A DNA stretch of 64,000 bases, taken from contig OX243814.1 in the NCBI GenBank assembly GCA_945859605.1, positions 43,033,931 through 43,097,930 on the forward strand. Direction: 5' to 3'. The stretch is from Lumbricus rubellus (lineage: Eukaryota; Annelida; Clitellata; Crassiclitellata; Lumbricidae). A program made the translations under genes and the position numbers. The notes beneath the pieces were generated by a model that saw nothing but the letters and a program-made list of their open reading frames with translations, ran no database searches and was not told the origin of the DNA. Below are positions 40,871-52,289 of the stretch, one piece after another (within the stretch, counting starts at the first letter, position 1; the number at the start of each line of letters is the position of its first letter).

Positions 40871-41356
40871 AAACTGCCATAACTTGAACTATAGCAACAT
40901 AAAATGAAGTTTCAACAAGCGAATAAAGCACTGAACGTGTTATCGACTATTGGGGTCCCACGGGACCCCAGTTGGTCATATTAAGGAGTAAAATATGTTG
41001 GTCGCATGAGGGTTAATCATGATCTCTTAGTCCGTGTGGGAATGAAATAATAATAAACTCAGATGACGTCGCAGAAAAGAATGATGACAACAGAAATAAT
41101 TATTCTGCCTTTGAGGAAAAAGTGCAAAATTGGAGCACAAAACGGGACAAGATAAACGGAAGAATTCAGATGTAAACAAGCAAAAGAGCGCGAGACAAAT
41201 TTATATCGATGATTGAGGGATGTTTCCAAATATAATCAAAGCTCCGAACCAATCATGAAGACCAATATATAATTATTTTCCTGTCTTTATTCGCTCATAG
41301 ATTTGCTGGCGTAGATTGTTCATCGTCGTAATGGTCTGTGGAGCGAGCATACTAAG

Positions 41357-41813
41357 CATGGGCGCCCGCACATAGGGGCAAGGGGGGGGGCACTTGCCCC
41401 CCCTGGAAAAGTGAAACATATTTTTCTAACTGCTACTTTTGGGTTTTTAACAAATTTCTTCGCATTAAAACACTTGCGAAACGAATGATAAACACAGTGA
41501 AAGCCAGAAATTTACGTCTAGAAATCTCTATAGAAATAAGCCTTAAATATTTCTCAGCCTAGTGCCTTTCATGGATCTGTTTTCTAACATCTAGGCCTAC
41601 TTTTTGGGTTTAAAAAAAAATTGCACTTCATAATAAAAATAATACACAAAATGAAACTGAGAAATTTGCATTAAGAAACCTCTTTGATAAAACACCCTTA
41701 TTCTTCATTTCCAGCGCTGTAGCCTATTTTTCATGCTCTTGCGACTGAAAAATTTATCCGTGACCACCGTAAAATTTTTGCCCCTCCTGCAAAAATTTCT
41801 GCGGGCGCCCATG
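41357..41813. mobile_element. hAT-like MITE, CATGGGCGCCCGC type, 457 bp
   Basis: TIR CATGGGCGCCCGC, perfect 8-bp duplication ATACTAAG (41349-41356, 41814-41821). Left end carries GGGGCAAGGGGGGGGGCACT then TGCCCCCCC, a G-run/C-run hairpin. Homologous to 51332-52068. Confidence 0.92.
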
Positions 41814-42423
41814 ATACTAAGCAGGGTTTTTAATCAGGAAGAACAGGGACAACTTCCAGCCTACGTAGCCTATAACTCACCCAATGACCACGAAATCTCT
41901 TCGTAAGCGCAACATGGCCGCTGAGCGATAAAGTAAAAAAATAATGTGAAAATCTCCAATCCATAGTTGTACAGTCATCATCGCAACAGCCTATGAGCTG
42001 CAATTTTCCTGACACACGATTCAGCGTGCATTTACGCTTCCACAACTTACATAAACTTAGATTTAAAAAACCCACCTCTAGGCTACTCATTATAAAATTC
42101 AGAGGACCAGAGGTGTCAAAAGAATGATTCGCCGGACATTTTATGGTCTGCCGATGATGTTTTTCTGGCCCGCCCGCCTTGCCTAGACTATTTGAGAGTA
42201 ACAAAAATCAAATGTTATAATAATGCTTAATAAGTTTTATGTGATGTTCATAAGTTCATAACTGATCATGGCAGTTGATTTAATGTTCAAGTAAAGAAAT
42301 GTTTATTTTGCATAATGTGGCCGATCCTTGGACCCGGGCAACCCCAACAAGGTGTCCTGGTATTATTCTACCTCTGGATTGTGACCGAGAGGTTTTGAAG
42401 AATTTTTTATATTAAATATGCTT

Positions 42424-42493
42424 ATTATCATCATCGTCATCGTCATCGTCATCGTCATCATCATCATCGTCGTCATCATCGTCGTCGTCGTCG

Positions 42494-42547
<54 letters not shown>

Positions 42548-42591
42548 CCACCACCACCACCATCATCATCGTCATCGTCATCATCATCATC
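42424..42591. repeat. ATC/GTC/AGC trinucleotide repeat block
   Basis: Runs of TCATCA, GTCGTC, CAGCAG and CACCAC in succession. Open in all frames (poly-Asp, poly-Met, poly-Ile); no sign of being part of a gene. Confidence 0.9.
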
Positions 42592-42599
42592 AGACGCGT

Positions 42600-44050
42600 A
42601 CGCCATGTAGGCTAATTTAGCCTATTATACTAGCACACGTAGCTGCCCTGAGTTCACGGACGAACATGTTTTGCAGCAGGACTGGTGTTTACAAGGCAGA
42701 AATATGGACCACTGGACCAGAGTACAAAAAGAGAAAGGTAGTAAGATTGTTGACGGTGTGCAACAATAGAATTGATGTCGACGCACTTCGACTACGAAGA
42801 GCAGACGACAAAAGGAGGACGGAAGAAAGGATGGAGACAAAAGAAAAAAAGACAATGGAAAGAGGGAGCATTGGATGATGAGGTTGATGTAAAGATGAAA
42901 GCGGATGAAATATGAAATCTTGAAATTTGTTCGACATCATATGATGTCAAACTGATGTTATTGAGTGCATAATAAGAGTTCCATTTGAAAAGAGTTCTGC
43001 TCGAGAGGAAGATTTCACCCATATAGGAATATCAACTTTCCTGAGCGTTCGGATTCATAGTAATTAACTTTTATTCGTAACAATTTCTGGTTGTACTTTG
43101 GTAATTAATTTTAGAGTTTTCGGTGCGTTACCAGGAGTTAGGCTACTCAGTCACCACTGTTGATTGATGTCCAAAGGCGTAGGCTACATAATGCTGAACT
43201 GACAGACAAATTTGCAAAATAATGTGACATGATTCGTACAATAGGCCTATTGTTAATAAAGCGCACTAATTGTCTTTTATAATCTGTATTAATCTTCACG
43301 TTGTAGGCTACGGTAGCTAAAACTTCGTTTGCACGAAGTTCAACTCCCAAAGGATCGCAATCGTAACTGCAGTCTGCAAACTTCTAATTTAAAAAGTGTC
43401 GTTCGACAGCTAAGCGCATGACAACAGCCTATTCACTAGCGCTGCGTCGAGTCAGAAGGGTTGCCAGACCGGCCACAGGGCTGGGTGGGACGCAGGTATC
43501 TACTTGGGTTGGGTGGTGTTATCATGGTTTCACTTCTGGCGAATACTTCGCCCAAGCAAACAGATCCATCGACGCAAACCTATGATCCTTTAGAAGAAGC
43601 AGTGAGACAACTAATTACATTTACACAGCCATTACTCATCGTACAGCAGCGATTCCGACGAGCTGCTTACAGCAGACGGTGGTGTACGAGTATACCGAAG
43701 GGAGAATTGTTGATTGGGTTATTAATCTCTGTTAGCACCAACACAACGCAAGTAATTCGCACATCAGCTGCAGACAGATGACACGAATCTCCTCGTCTGT
43801 AGTTGCGTGAACAGTTTTTTGACTCACGTTCTGCGATTATATAGGCTATCCACAAGATGGCGACTGTTGATGTCGTATGCAGAACACGTGATCCGGTTCT
43901 TTGTCTGCCATTAGCTACAGACAAAGATGAATATTTCCTACGCAACGGTGGCTGCAGGAAAATGGACTTGCCTACACAATTCTATTTCTAGATACGTAAA
44001 AGGAAAAACAAGAGGACATTCAGACTTGTAGACTAACAGAATCATATAGG
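42600..44050. other. Unassigned intergenic region
   Basis: Short open frames at 42666-42878 and 43461-43781 (plus strand) do not resemble any family I know and lack clear splice context. TAGGCCTA occurs at 43238 and 44047. Confidence 0.4.
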
Positions 44051-44063
44051 CCTACGCAAATAG

Positions 44064-44135
44064 ATAGATGGATCCATAGATAGATAGATAGATCATCATC
44101 ATCATCAGCAACCGTGGGCTCAGCGCCCGTAGGTT

Positions 44136-44174
<39 letters not shown>

Positions 44175-44436
44175 GGATGGATGGATAGATAGATAGATAG
44201 ATGATAGATAGATAGATAGATAGATGGATGGATGGATGGATGGATGGATGGATGGATGGATGGATGGATGGATAGATAGATAGATGGATGGATGGATGGA
44301 TGGATGGATGGATGGATAGATAGATGGATGGATGGATGGATGGATGGATGGATGGATGGATGGATGGATGGATGGATGGATGGATGGATAGATAGATGGA
44401 TGGATGGATGGATGGATGGATAGATATTCTCTGTTA
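44064..44436. repeat. (GATA)n/(GATG)n tetranucleotide array
   Basis: Interleaved GATA and GATG runs over ~370 bp. The minus strand reads [16 protein letters not shown], an artefact of the repeat. Confidence 0.95.
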
Positions 44437-45243
44437 ACCAGGTAGATGGATAATTGGATGGACGCGTAATACGGCATTACGAGAAATAGATAATTAGATA
44501 TATAGAGAAATCTGAGAAAGACACACACACAGACAGCCAGACAGACAGATAGACAGACACAGACAGACAGACACAGGTAGACGAACACGTAGACGTTCTG
44601 CGAATATTATCCGACAGACAGATAAACAGCGAGATAGACAGAGACAGAATTGAGAGAAATATGTTGTGTTCAACAGGTTCTTAAAATTAATGGTTTCATG
44701 TGGCCACACAAATGAAGAATGGAGTTGGAAACAATGGCAAAACATTACAGACACAGGTGGAACTATAAGTGCAACCAGACAAACACGAACACGCAGACAG
44801 ACCTAGACGCACGCACACATACATGCAGACGCATCAACGGATCACACAATCGAATAGCCTTAGAAGAAATTCGTCGTCAGAGATGTTAAGGGTTCCATTG
44901 ATTTGGAATCTGTTCTCGTGGAAAACACAATGAAGTATGCTTAATTAAAACGATTTCTGGCATGCGCCAGAACACGTTTCGGGTACTGTGACAGTGGGTA
45001 CACGACGTACACGTGCGTGAACAACAGTTACTGGTTTATCGATTTAACCCTTTAACGATCAGCTACATATGTTTTCAATGCATTTTAGTACACACTGGTT
45101 GTTAAAGGGTTAAGGAATTGCTATGAAGACAAGATGTCCAAATTCACTATACAAGCACTCACTATATGTAGCCTATTCGTTCATAGGTTCGCATTGGCCT
45201 GTTACAGAGTGAGCCAAAAAAGACCCTCTGGATGTTTCCAAAT

Positions 45244-45478
45244 CATAGGCGTAGGGGACATTTCAGGAGCGGGGGGCGGGGGGGGGGGGGGGCAAAAGTT
45301 TAACTTTTGCCCAAAAATCTGATGACTTTTTTGTCGTCCGGTCGAAATTGCCCGAAAATTCTCGTTACTTCTTTTGCCCGAAAATTCTGACGACCTTTTT
45401 TTTATAGTCGTCCGAAAACCAGCCTTGCCCGAAATTTGGGGAACAAATGCCCCCCGGACCCCGTCTCCTACGCCCGTG
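45244..45478. mobile_element. hAT-like MITE, CATAGGCGTAGG type, 235 bp
   Basis: Ends CATAGGCGTAGGGGAC / GTCTCCTACGCCCGTG; flanks TTCCAAAT (45236-45243) and TTCCCAAT (45479-45486) match 7 of 8. Has a long G run then TTTTGCCC, and two copies of the core (GATGACTTTTTTGTCGTC; GACGACC-T8-ATAGTCGTC). Confidence 0.85.
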
Positions 45479-45737
45479 TTCCCAATATATTAGCCATAAG
45501 TAGCCTAAGAATTTTCATATAAAATTGCACAGGCTTAAAGGCAATTCATATTTAGGCTACGTACAATGACCAAATTTAACCAATTATTTTGAGCAGAACA
45601 AAAGTTATATCACTTTTACTGAGTACACACACTGATTCTTGACGATTCAGAAACAAAACGCAACGAAAAATAAAAACCGATTTTATTAAAAATAAAAACT
45701 GCTACTATACTATTATTATTATTAATACTACTAGTAC

Positions 45738-45973
45738 CAGGGCCGTAGCAACAATGAACGTGGCCTCCTCCGAGCATAATGTTCCAGAAATTTTTGACAA
45801 CCGTTTTTTAGTCATCCGGCCAAAATCTTGGGAAAATTTCATCAATTCGCAGTCCGAGAAAGTTGATGACGTTTCTTTAGTCATTTCATTCATTTTTGGC
45901 ACTTTTATGGGCCCCTTTCTTGCCGGGGCCCCCCTTCGGTCGGAGGGTACGGAGGGCAGTCGCTACGCCTCTG
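45738..45973. mobile_element. hAT-like MITE, CAGGGCCGTAGC type, 236 bp
   Basis: Ends CAGGGCCGTAGCAAC / GTCGCTACGCCTCTG; flanks ACTAGTAC and ACTACTAC (7 of 8). Contains the core variant GACAACCGTTTTTTAGTCAT. Confidence 0.75.
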
Positions 45974-46136
45974 ACTACTACCGCTACTACTGCTACTACT
46001 ATTACTATTATTATTACTACTAATACCTACTGCTGCTATTCCTACTGTTACAATTATTAGTATGCAATGTGATATTATGTGACGCTATGTAGCCTAATGC
46101 TACGTTTACAAGCATAAGCTTAATCATGCTGCTTCG

Positions 46137-47841
46137 CATGGGCGGAGACATAGGGGGGGACAGGGGGGGACGGTCCCCCCCAAAGAATGTGGTGGGGGGG
46201 ACGGTCCATGTATTTGTCCCCCCCCAATCGTTAAGTGTCAGGACATGGACACTTGATGAACACACTGCAGGCGACAGACGACGTTACAATGTTAGAAGAA
46301 GAGATTATCGAACAAATTAATAAAAAAGCATGTTCAACGCATAAGAGCGATTCCATAACAGAACCGGTATTTATGCATCGTCCCTTTTTGCAACACCTTG
46401 CTTGGACACCCTTAAATTCTTTCTTTATGAAACTATGCTTAGTAAACTTACATAAATCAAATAATTTGATTTTACCCTTCAAATTATTAGAAAATATTGG
46501 ACAAATCTTCGAACAAACCTCTCGATCTAATCATGAATTGAGTTCAATTTCAACTTAACCAGTGTAACTTCGACAAGATAAGATCGGTTTAATTAAGATC
46601 TATAATTCAATCACAACGAAAATTAATATTATATTCATTAAAAACCATCTAATTTTCGATTCGCTCACCAACTTCTATCAAATCCTTCCCATCTTGTTCG
46701 TCCCCCCACAAGGCCGTATCCAGGATTTGATTTGGATGAAGGGGGGTTTATTCCGCGTAGAATTTCTGACAACCATTTTGTAGGCGTCTAAATTTCTGAA
46801 AACACCTTTTTTGTTGTCTCTTTTACTGGATACACAATTTCACCTTTTTTGTCGTCAAAATTTCTGAAGAGACCTTTTTAGTCGTTATAATTTCTAGACA
46901 CCTCTTTTTAGTCGTAAAACTTTTGAAGACACTTTTTAATGAGGAACATTTGGACAACAGTGAACTGAAATACATTGATACCGTAACTTTAAAGACGTCA
47001 ACGGGCTTTGTTGCTATAAGATGTCGTTAAACTGTTGAATAATAATAAATAACATTCTGAAGACACATTTTTATAGTCGTCTAAATTTTTGAAGACACTT
47101 TTTTAGTCATCAAAATTTCTGAAGAAACCTTTGTGTTGTCAAAATTTCAGTAGACACCTTTTTTTAGCTGTCAACATATATGGACACGTTTTTTAGTTGA
47201 CAAATTTCTGTAGACACTATTTTTAGTGGTCAAAATTTTCGAAGACACCTTTTTTTAGTTGTCAAAATTTCTATAAACATTTTCTACTCGCAAAGTTTCT
47301 GAAAACACCTTCTTTTTAGCTGTCAACATTTCTAAAGACGTAGTCGTGTAAATTTCTGAAAACACATTATTAGTCATAAAAATTTCTGAAGACACCTTTT
47401 TTAGTTGTCAACATTTTTAAGACACTCTTTTAGCTGTCAACATATCTGAATAAACACCTTTTTTAAGTCGTCAAATTTTCTGAAGACACTCTTCTTTAGT
47501 CGTCAAAGTTTCTGAAGACACCTTTTTTAGATGTCTAAATTTCTTATTTATTTTTATTAGCCGTCAAAATTTCTGGACACCTTTTTTAGTCGTAAAAAAT
47601 TCTAAAGACATCTTTTTTAAATGTCAAAATTTCTGAAGACTCTTTTATTATTGTATTGTATAAATTGCATTGTATAGAAACATTTATAACGCGCCTCTAC
47701 TTAGTTGTCAACATTTCTGGACACCTTTTTTAGTCGTCAAAAATTCTTAACACATTTTTAGACTTCGCGCATAATTAAGCGATCGTTTTTCGGCCGCTCG
47801 TCCGTCCCCCCCCCCAAGTTCGGACCAGGTCTCCGCCTATG
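46137..47841. mobile_element. hAT-like element, CATGGGCGGAGAC type, 1705 bp
   Basis: Ends CATGGGCGGAGAC / GTCTCCGCCTATG with a perfect 8-bp duplication CTGCTTCG (46129-46136, 47842-47849). G- and C-runs at both ends. Inside: a plus-strand frame at 46259-46555 (MNTLQATDDVTMLEEEIIEQ...) that I do not recognise, the left end of another MITE at 46711 (CAAGGCCGTATCCAGGATTT), and a ~1 kb degenerate array (46750-47765). Confidence 0.88.
46750..47765. repeat. Degenerate ~33-bp array of the GACACC-T6-AGTCGTC core
   Basis: Roughly two dozen copies of TTTCTGAAGACACCTTTTTT then AGTCGTCAAAA, each diverged (AGTTGTC, AGCTGTC, AGTCATC). Same core as in the surrounding MITEs. Confidence 0.85.
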
Positions 47842-47849
47842 CTGCTTCG

Positions 47850-48467
47850 TTTTATAATCTGCGTTTCAAGTAGGCCTAAATGGCATCTGGTGCATTTGAG
47901 TTTGTCGATCCTTTTCTTGTCAAATGAAATTGAGATCTTAGAGATTCAATTTCCTGTTTTAATAAGAAATGAGATCTTTGAGCCCTGCATCAGTTTTATA
48001 GCCTTATGCTCTTAGAGACTTAGTGCAATGACTTTAGCAACGAAATTTTGTGCAATTTGAATATGTATAAATTGTATATATACATGTATATATAATATAT
48101 GTATATATATATGGATTATATAATGTATATATATATATATATGTATATACATGTATGCTAGTATAAGTGTCATAAATGTCTTTAGAATTTAGCTATGATA
48201 ATGATTATTATGTAAGATGATTGATATGGAGTAGACTTGAATTATAACAACAACTCCATCATCAATATAGCAGAACATCTGCAGTTAAATCTCATCGAGA
48301 AGATTAGTCTTTCCCTGTGAAAGTCTTTCATCTCGAGATGGTTGATAGATCCCATAAATTTACAGAATAATGATGCCGATGAGGCCTATGATGATCTAAA
48401 TACTAAACTACTATCCTACTAATAATAATGAGCATAATAATAATAGTTATATAATAGGCTTATAGTA

Positions 48468-48555
<88 letters not shown>

Positions 48556-49993
48556 GCAACAACAAAACAACAACAACAATAATGAAAATAACAGTGATAT
48601 TAATAATAATTTGGTGTGTTGGAAAATTAGTACTGTATAGACTAGGCCCTATATCTAATATTTTAAGTATATAATTCGCAGCGTTGCCTCTATAAATTCC
48701 AGCAACCTTTCATGGTTCGGCATTTCCGGAATGAGACTTCCGGCCAGTCATTACCGGCGTTAATATCAAGCTAAGTGTGCATTATGTTCTACAGATGCAA
48801 AGCTGTCTTTTGATCTGCGCCTCATATGGGAATACGTACAGAGTTTTCGATTTACCTGATCTTTTCTTAGCAAGATTAGCTGCTAAGATTTATAGACTGA
48901 ATAATGAGCATAATAATAATAGTTATGGGTTGAACATCTGAAAATAGACACGCTTTTGAAATCATCGCAAAGAAACAGGTTGAGAAAAATGACTGGCTTA
49001 GGGATTCATTAATATCAACTGAAATGCTTTTCTTTAGTCTTTCGTTTTCTTTTCGTGAATTTCTTCGCTTCTTTCTTCATTGCTTCTCTTTTAACAGCGA
49101 ATCATATGTCTTTCAGTTGTGGCTCTTATGAAATTTGCATTGGCAGCATCAGGTTACGTAGCATTATGAAGAAATTTAGGCCTAGCCCAGGTTTTATTGG
49201 CTGATGGAACTGTAGAGTGCTACTCGTTGAAAATAATTATTCGTCTAAATATGAATACCTTGAGGAACTGAGATTGTAGCCTACCAAGATCGGAGAAATA
49301 AAAGAAGTTAAACTTGACAATTAGGCCTATAGTTAAACATTTCGAACTATTTTTGACAACTAAAACACTGGTCACAGTTGCCTAAGAAAGACTTGAAAAT
49401 TCTATCGAATCTATGTTGCTGTGACTTGCAACCCTCTTTGCATTGCGGCCATTGCCCTTGGCAAAATCTTATGCCCGACCTGTCTTTGCCCACAAGTTAC
49501 AGTCTTCCTAACATTTATAAATACGAAAATATTATCAGAAATCAAGGCCTGCACAGGATATGCAAAATTGTGTTGCCCACTTTATTCCAGGTCTGAAGAT
49601 TATCTGTGATATAGGCCTAATAAATTCTTGTGTGCTCCTTCTGTATTGTGGAACAAACGCTGGCATCTTCCAAACTGGTAGGCTATAGATAAAAATTTCT
49701 CAACCCAGACTATTCAGTTGATCCGCGGAGCAAATAACTTTGGCCAACAGTGATCAGAGAATATAGTAGGCCATGCTTTTACTGCAGAGAAATTACTTAC
49801 ATTAATTTTCCAATGCAGATCACAGCTTGTTATTTAAAAAATCTGCTCGGATCACACATTTGTGTGTCTTCCTCCGACACCTGCTTTCATTCTTAGCCGG
49901 ACTCGCTATAGATATTGGTGTTTGCTCGACTATGCCGCATGCATATACAGAATGGACACAATGAACAGAGAGCTTACAAGTAGAGTGACATAT
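47850..49993. other. Unassigned; AT and AAT repeats
   Basis: (TA)n palindromic stretch 48060-48150, (AAT)n 48469-48557. A plus-strand open stretch at 49378-49596 is unrecognised. No exon supported. Confidence 0.5.
48469..48557. repeat. (AAT)n microsatellite
   Basis: About 29 AAT units. Confidence 0.95.
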
Positions 49994-50003
49994 GGATGGA
50001 CAC

Positions 50004-50361
50004 CAAGGGCGGATCCAGGGAGGGCCAATCCGGCCATGGCCCCCTCATTTAGAAATGCCCATGTATCGTGGCCCCCATTTGGTTTCAGTGGCTGCTGAAA
50101 TGGTATGATTTACTCGAAAATTGTGTCTGATGACTAAAAAAAGGTCATCAACTTTTTTGGCGGATGAAATGGTATGATTTTCCCGAAAAATTGGCCAGAT
50201 GACTAAAAAAAAGGTCATCAACTTTTTTGGCGGATGAAATGGTATGATTTTCCAAAAAAATTGGCCGGATGACTAAAAAAAGGTCATCAACTTTTTTGGC
50301 AGAACCAAGGTGTCAAGAAATTTTTGACCCCCCCCGTCCAAAGTTTCTGTATCCGCCCTTG
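50004..50361. mobile_element. MITE, CAAGGGCGGATCC type, 358 bp
   Basis: Ends CAAGGGCGGATCCAGG / TGTATCCGCCCTTG, flanked by a 10-bp direct repeat GGATGGACAC (49994-50003, 50362-50371). Carries three tandem ~60-bp copies of GATGACTAAAAAAAGGTCAT plus CAACTTTTTTGGCGGATGAA (50125-50300). 10 bp is longer than the usual hAT 8 bp; the extra bases may be chance. Confidence 0.85.
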
Positions 50362-51331
50362 GGATGGACACAGGCAGTGACACCCAGAGAGACATAAAGA
50401 GTGATAAATAGAAGGACGGATAAAATGACAAACAGAGAGACAGAAGAAGCCCCGAATGGAGAACCAGATGAAGGGACAAATACAAGGACGGAGAGGGGTG
50501 CATTGGAGTGGAAATGGATATGCAGGAGTTACAGAGAAAAACGCCGTGAGCAAAACGACCGAATGCGAGATGGATGGCATTAGTAATAACCGACGCCATG
50601 TCGGGAGATTGATTAATCCAGCACGCGGATGAATCTCGCGATGCACTCGGCGGAAGGATACTCTATAATATAGTTCGCTTGCGTGCAGTCGTCGCTCAAT
50701 CGTCCCTTGCGACTCGTGCGCGGCAGTTCCAATATCGGACGTTTGCTTGACAAGCAGATAATATCCAACGCTCGTTTCAGCGACCAATCGAAACTACCAA
50801 GTGCTATCCTTTGCTAGATTGAACTGCTTATGCGTCCGTCACGCGGAGAACTAAGATATTGCTAGTAAGAAATCGTGACCAATGGTTCCTGCTACGAAAT
50901 CGCCAGTGAGAAATTGCGGAACTGAAGTGCAAGAGGACAAATGGAGTGAGATATTAGGTCTACATTAATTTTAGTGAGATACTGGTCAATAGATATTGTA
51001 GATAATGTCTGAACATCATATGTAGTTGCATCGTTTCATAGGTACAAGTGTATCGTGGACTGTTACTGAACTGCTGCAAGACTCGAAACGAAAATTTTTG
51101 ACAACCAATTGCGACGTCAGAAGTGGATAAAAAACGAGCTTCGGCAAGTATCAACCATGTCGCTGCTGACCTAACCTGTTTTTTGTCCAAGAAGAAGAGG
51201 TTGGAGATCCTTCCATCGTAAGTTGAAATCTAATTTCAATTGATGATTTTCTCAGCATCTTTGTCGTAATTCATAAGTCTTTGTTTTAAAATAAAAACGT
51301 AAAATTACATGACAGCGGTAGCCTACAGGAT

Positions 51332-52068
51332 CATGGGCACCCGCACATAGGGGCAAAAGGGGGCACTTGCCCCCCCCTGGAAAATGGACATCTATTATTT
51401 TCTAACTATTACTTTGAGTTTTTATCACATTTCTTCGCATTAAGGCACTAATTATACAAATAATGCACAAAGTGAAAGTCATAAATCTATGTTTAGAAAT
51501 CTCAATAAAAATAAAAATGCCTTTAATTTTCTGCCTTCCATTTTCTAGCTCTTGCTAAAAAAATGTAGCAATGAACATAGGTTTTTAACCCTCCAGCGGG
51601 CGCCCATGCAAATATAGCCTTCTCGATTTGAACCTGGCTGTAATGCAAGCTTTCACAACCGCACAAAAATTAATTATCAATGAATTACACTAAAACATTA
51701 TGTGCAGAATTCTCAACAGGACACTGAAATTATGTTAGGAGACCTACTTATTCTCCAACTGATGCTCGTTTTTGTTCCTTTAGGCTATTCATTCATTCAT
51801 TCTATGGACATATAGCCTATAGCACACCGTCATGTGCCACTTTTTAACATCAACTATTTGATTTTTAACAAATTTCTTTGCACTAAGGAAACGATTGATT
51901 GATTGATTGAATGAAACTGAGAAATTTGCATCAAGAAACCTCTTTGAAAAATGCCCTTGTTCTTAATTTTAAGCTTTGCATTTTTCAACCTGTTGCAAGA
52001 ACAAAATTTAACGGTGACCATTGAAAATAATTTGCCCCCCCCTGCGAAAATTTCTGCGGGCGCCCATG
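51332..52068. mobile_element. Composite hAT-like MITE, CATGGGC(A/G)CCCGC type, 737 bp
   Basis: Outer ends match 41357-41813 and are flanked by a perfect 8-bp duplication TACAGGAT (51324-51331, 52069-52076). An additional complete right end (GCGGGCGCCCATG) lies internally at 51596-51608, followed by ~270 bp of unrelated DNA before the homologous right half resumes near 51880. Confidence 0.85.
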
Positions 52069-52094
52069 TACAGGATGACTTTAACAGTCACAGC

Positions 52095-52280
52095 CATAGG
52101 CGTACGGGAGATTTCAGCAATGGGGGGGGGGGGCAAAGATTGAACTTCTGCCCAAAAACTTATCCGGCCAAAATGTTGACGACCTTTTTTAGTCGTCCGG
52201 GACTGTATTTGCCCGATAAACGAGACTTGCCCGAAAGTTGGAGGCTTTTGCCCCCTAGACCCCCGCCTCGTACGCCTATG
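52095..52280. mobile_element. hAT-like MITE, CATAGGCGTACG type, 186 bp
   Basis: Ends CATAGGCGTACGGGAG / CTCGTACGCCTATG; flanks GTCACAGC and CTCACAGC (7 of 8). Core GACGACCTTTTTTAGTCGTC is perfect. Same family as 45244-45478. Confidence 0.9.
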
Positions 52281-52289
52281 CTCACAGCT

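Larger units (their letters stand above)
36387..41012 (+). mobile_element. piggyBac element, 4.6 kb, degenerate, with nested repeats
   Basis: TTAA target at both ends (36383-36386, 41013-41016). Termini CCCTCAAATGACCAAC and, inverted, CCCTCATGCGACCAAC. Subterminal GC palindromes at 36402-36423 (CTGGGGTCCCC/GGGGACCCCAG, perfect 22 bp), 36570-36589 and 40951-40970. The interior holds a broken transposase (36640-37545, trace after 40120), a 2.57 kb 9-bp satellite, and nested SINE/LINE pieces at 40215-40870. Confidence 0.9.

Noticed and set aside
43461..43781. 106-codon plus-strand frame as a gene
   Set aside because: No recognisable domain, no splice or promoter evidence; left unassigned.
44052..44588. 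178-codon minus-strand frame (SIHPSIHP)
   Set aside because: Translation of GATG/GATA repeat.
46235..46558. 107-codon frame inside the 1.7 kb hAT-like element as a transposase
   Set aside because: No hAT transposase motif visible; too short to call.
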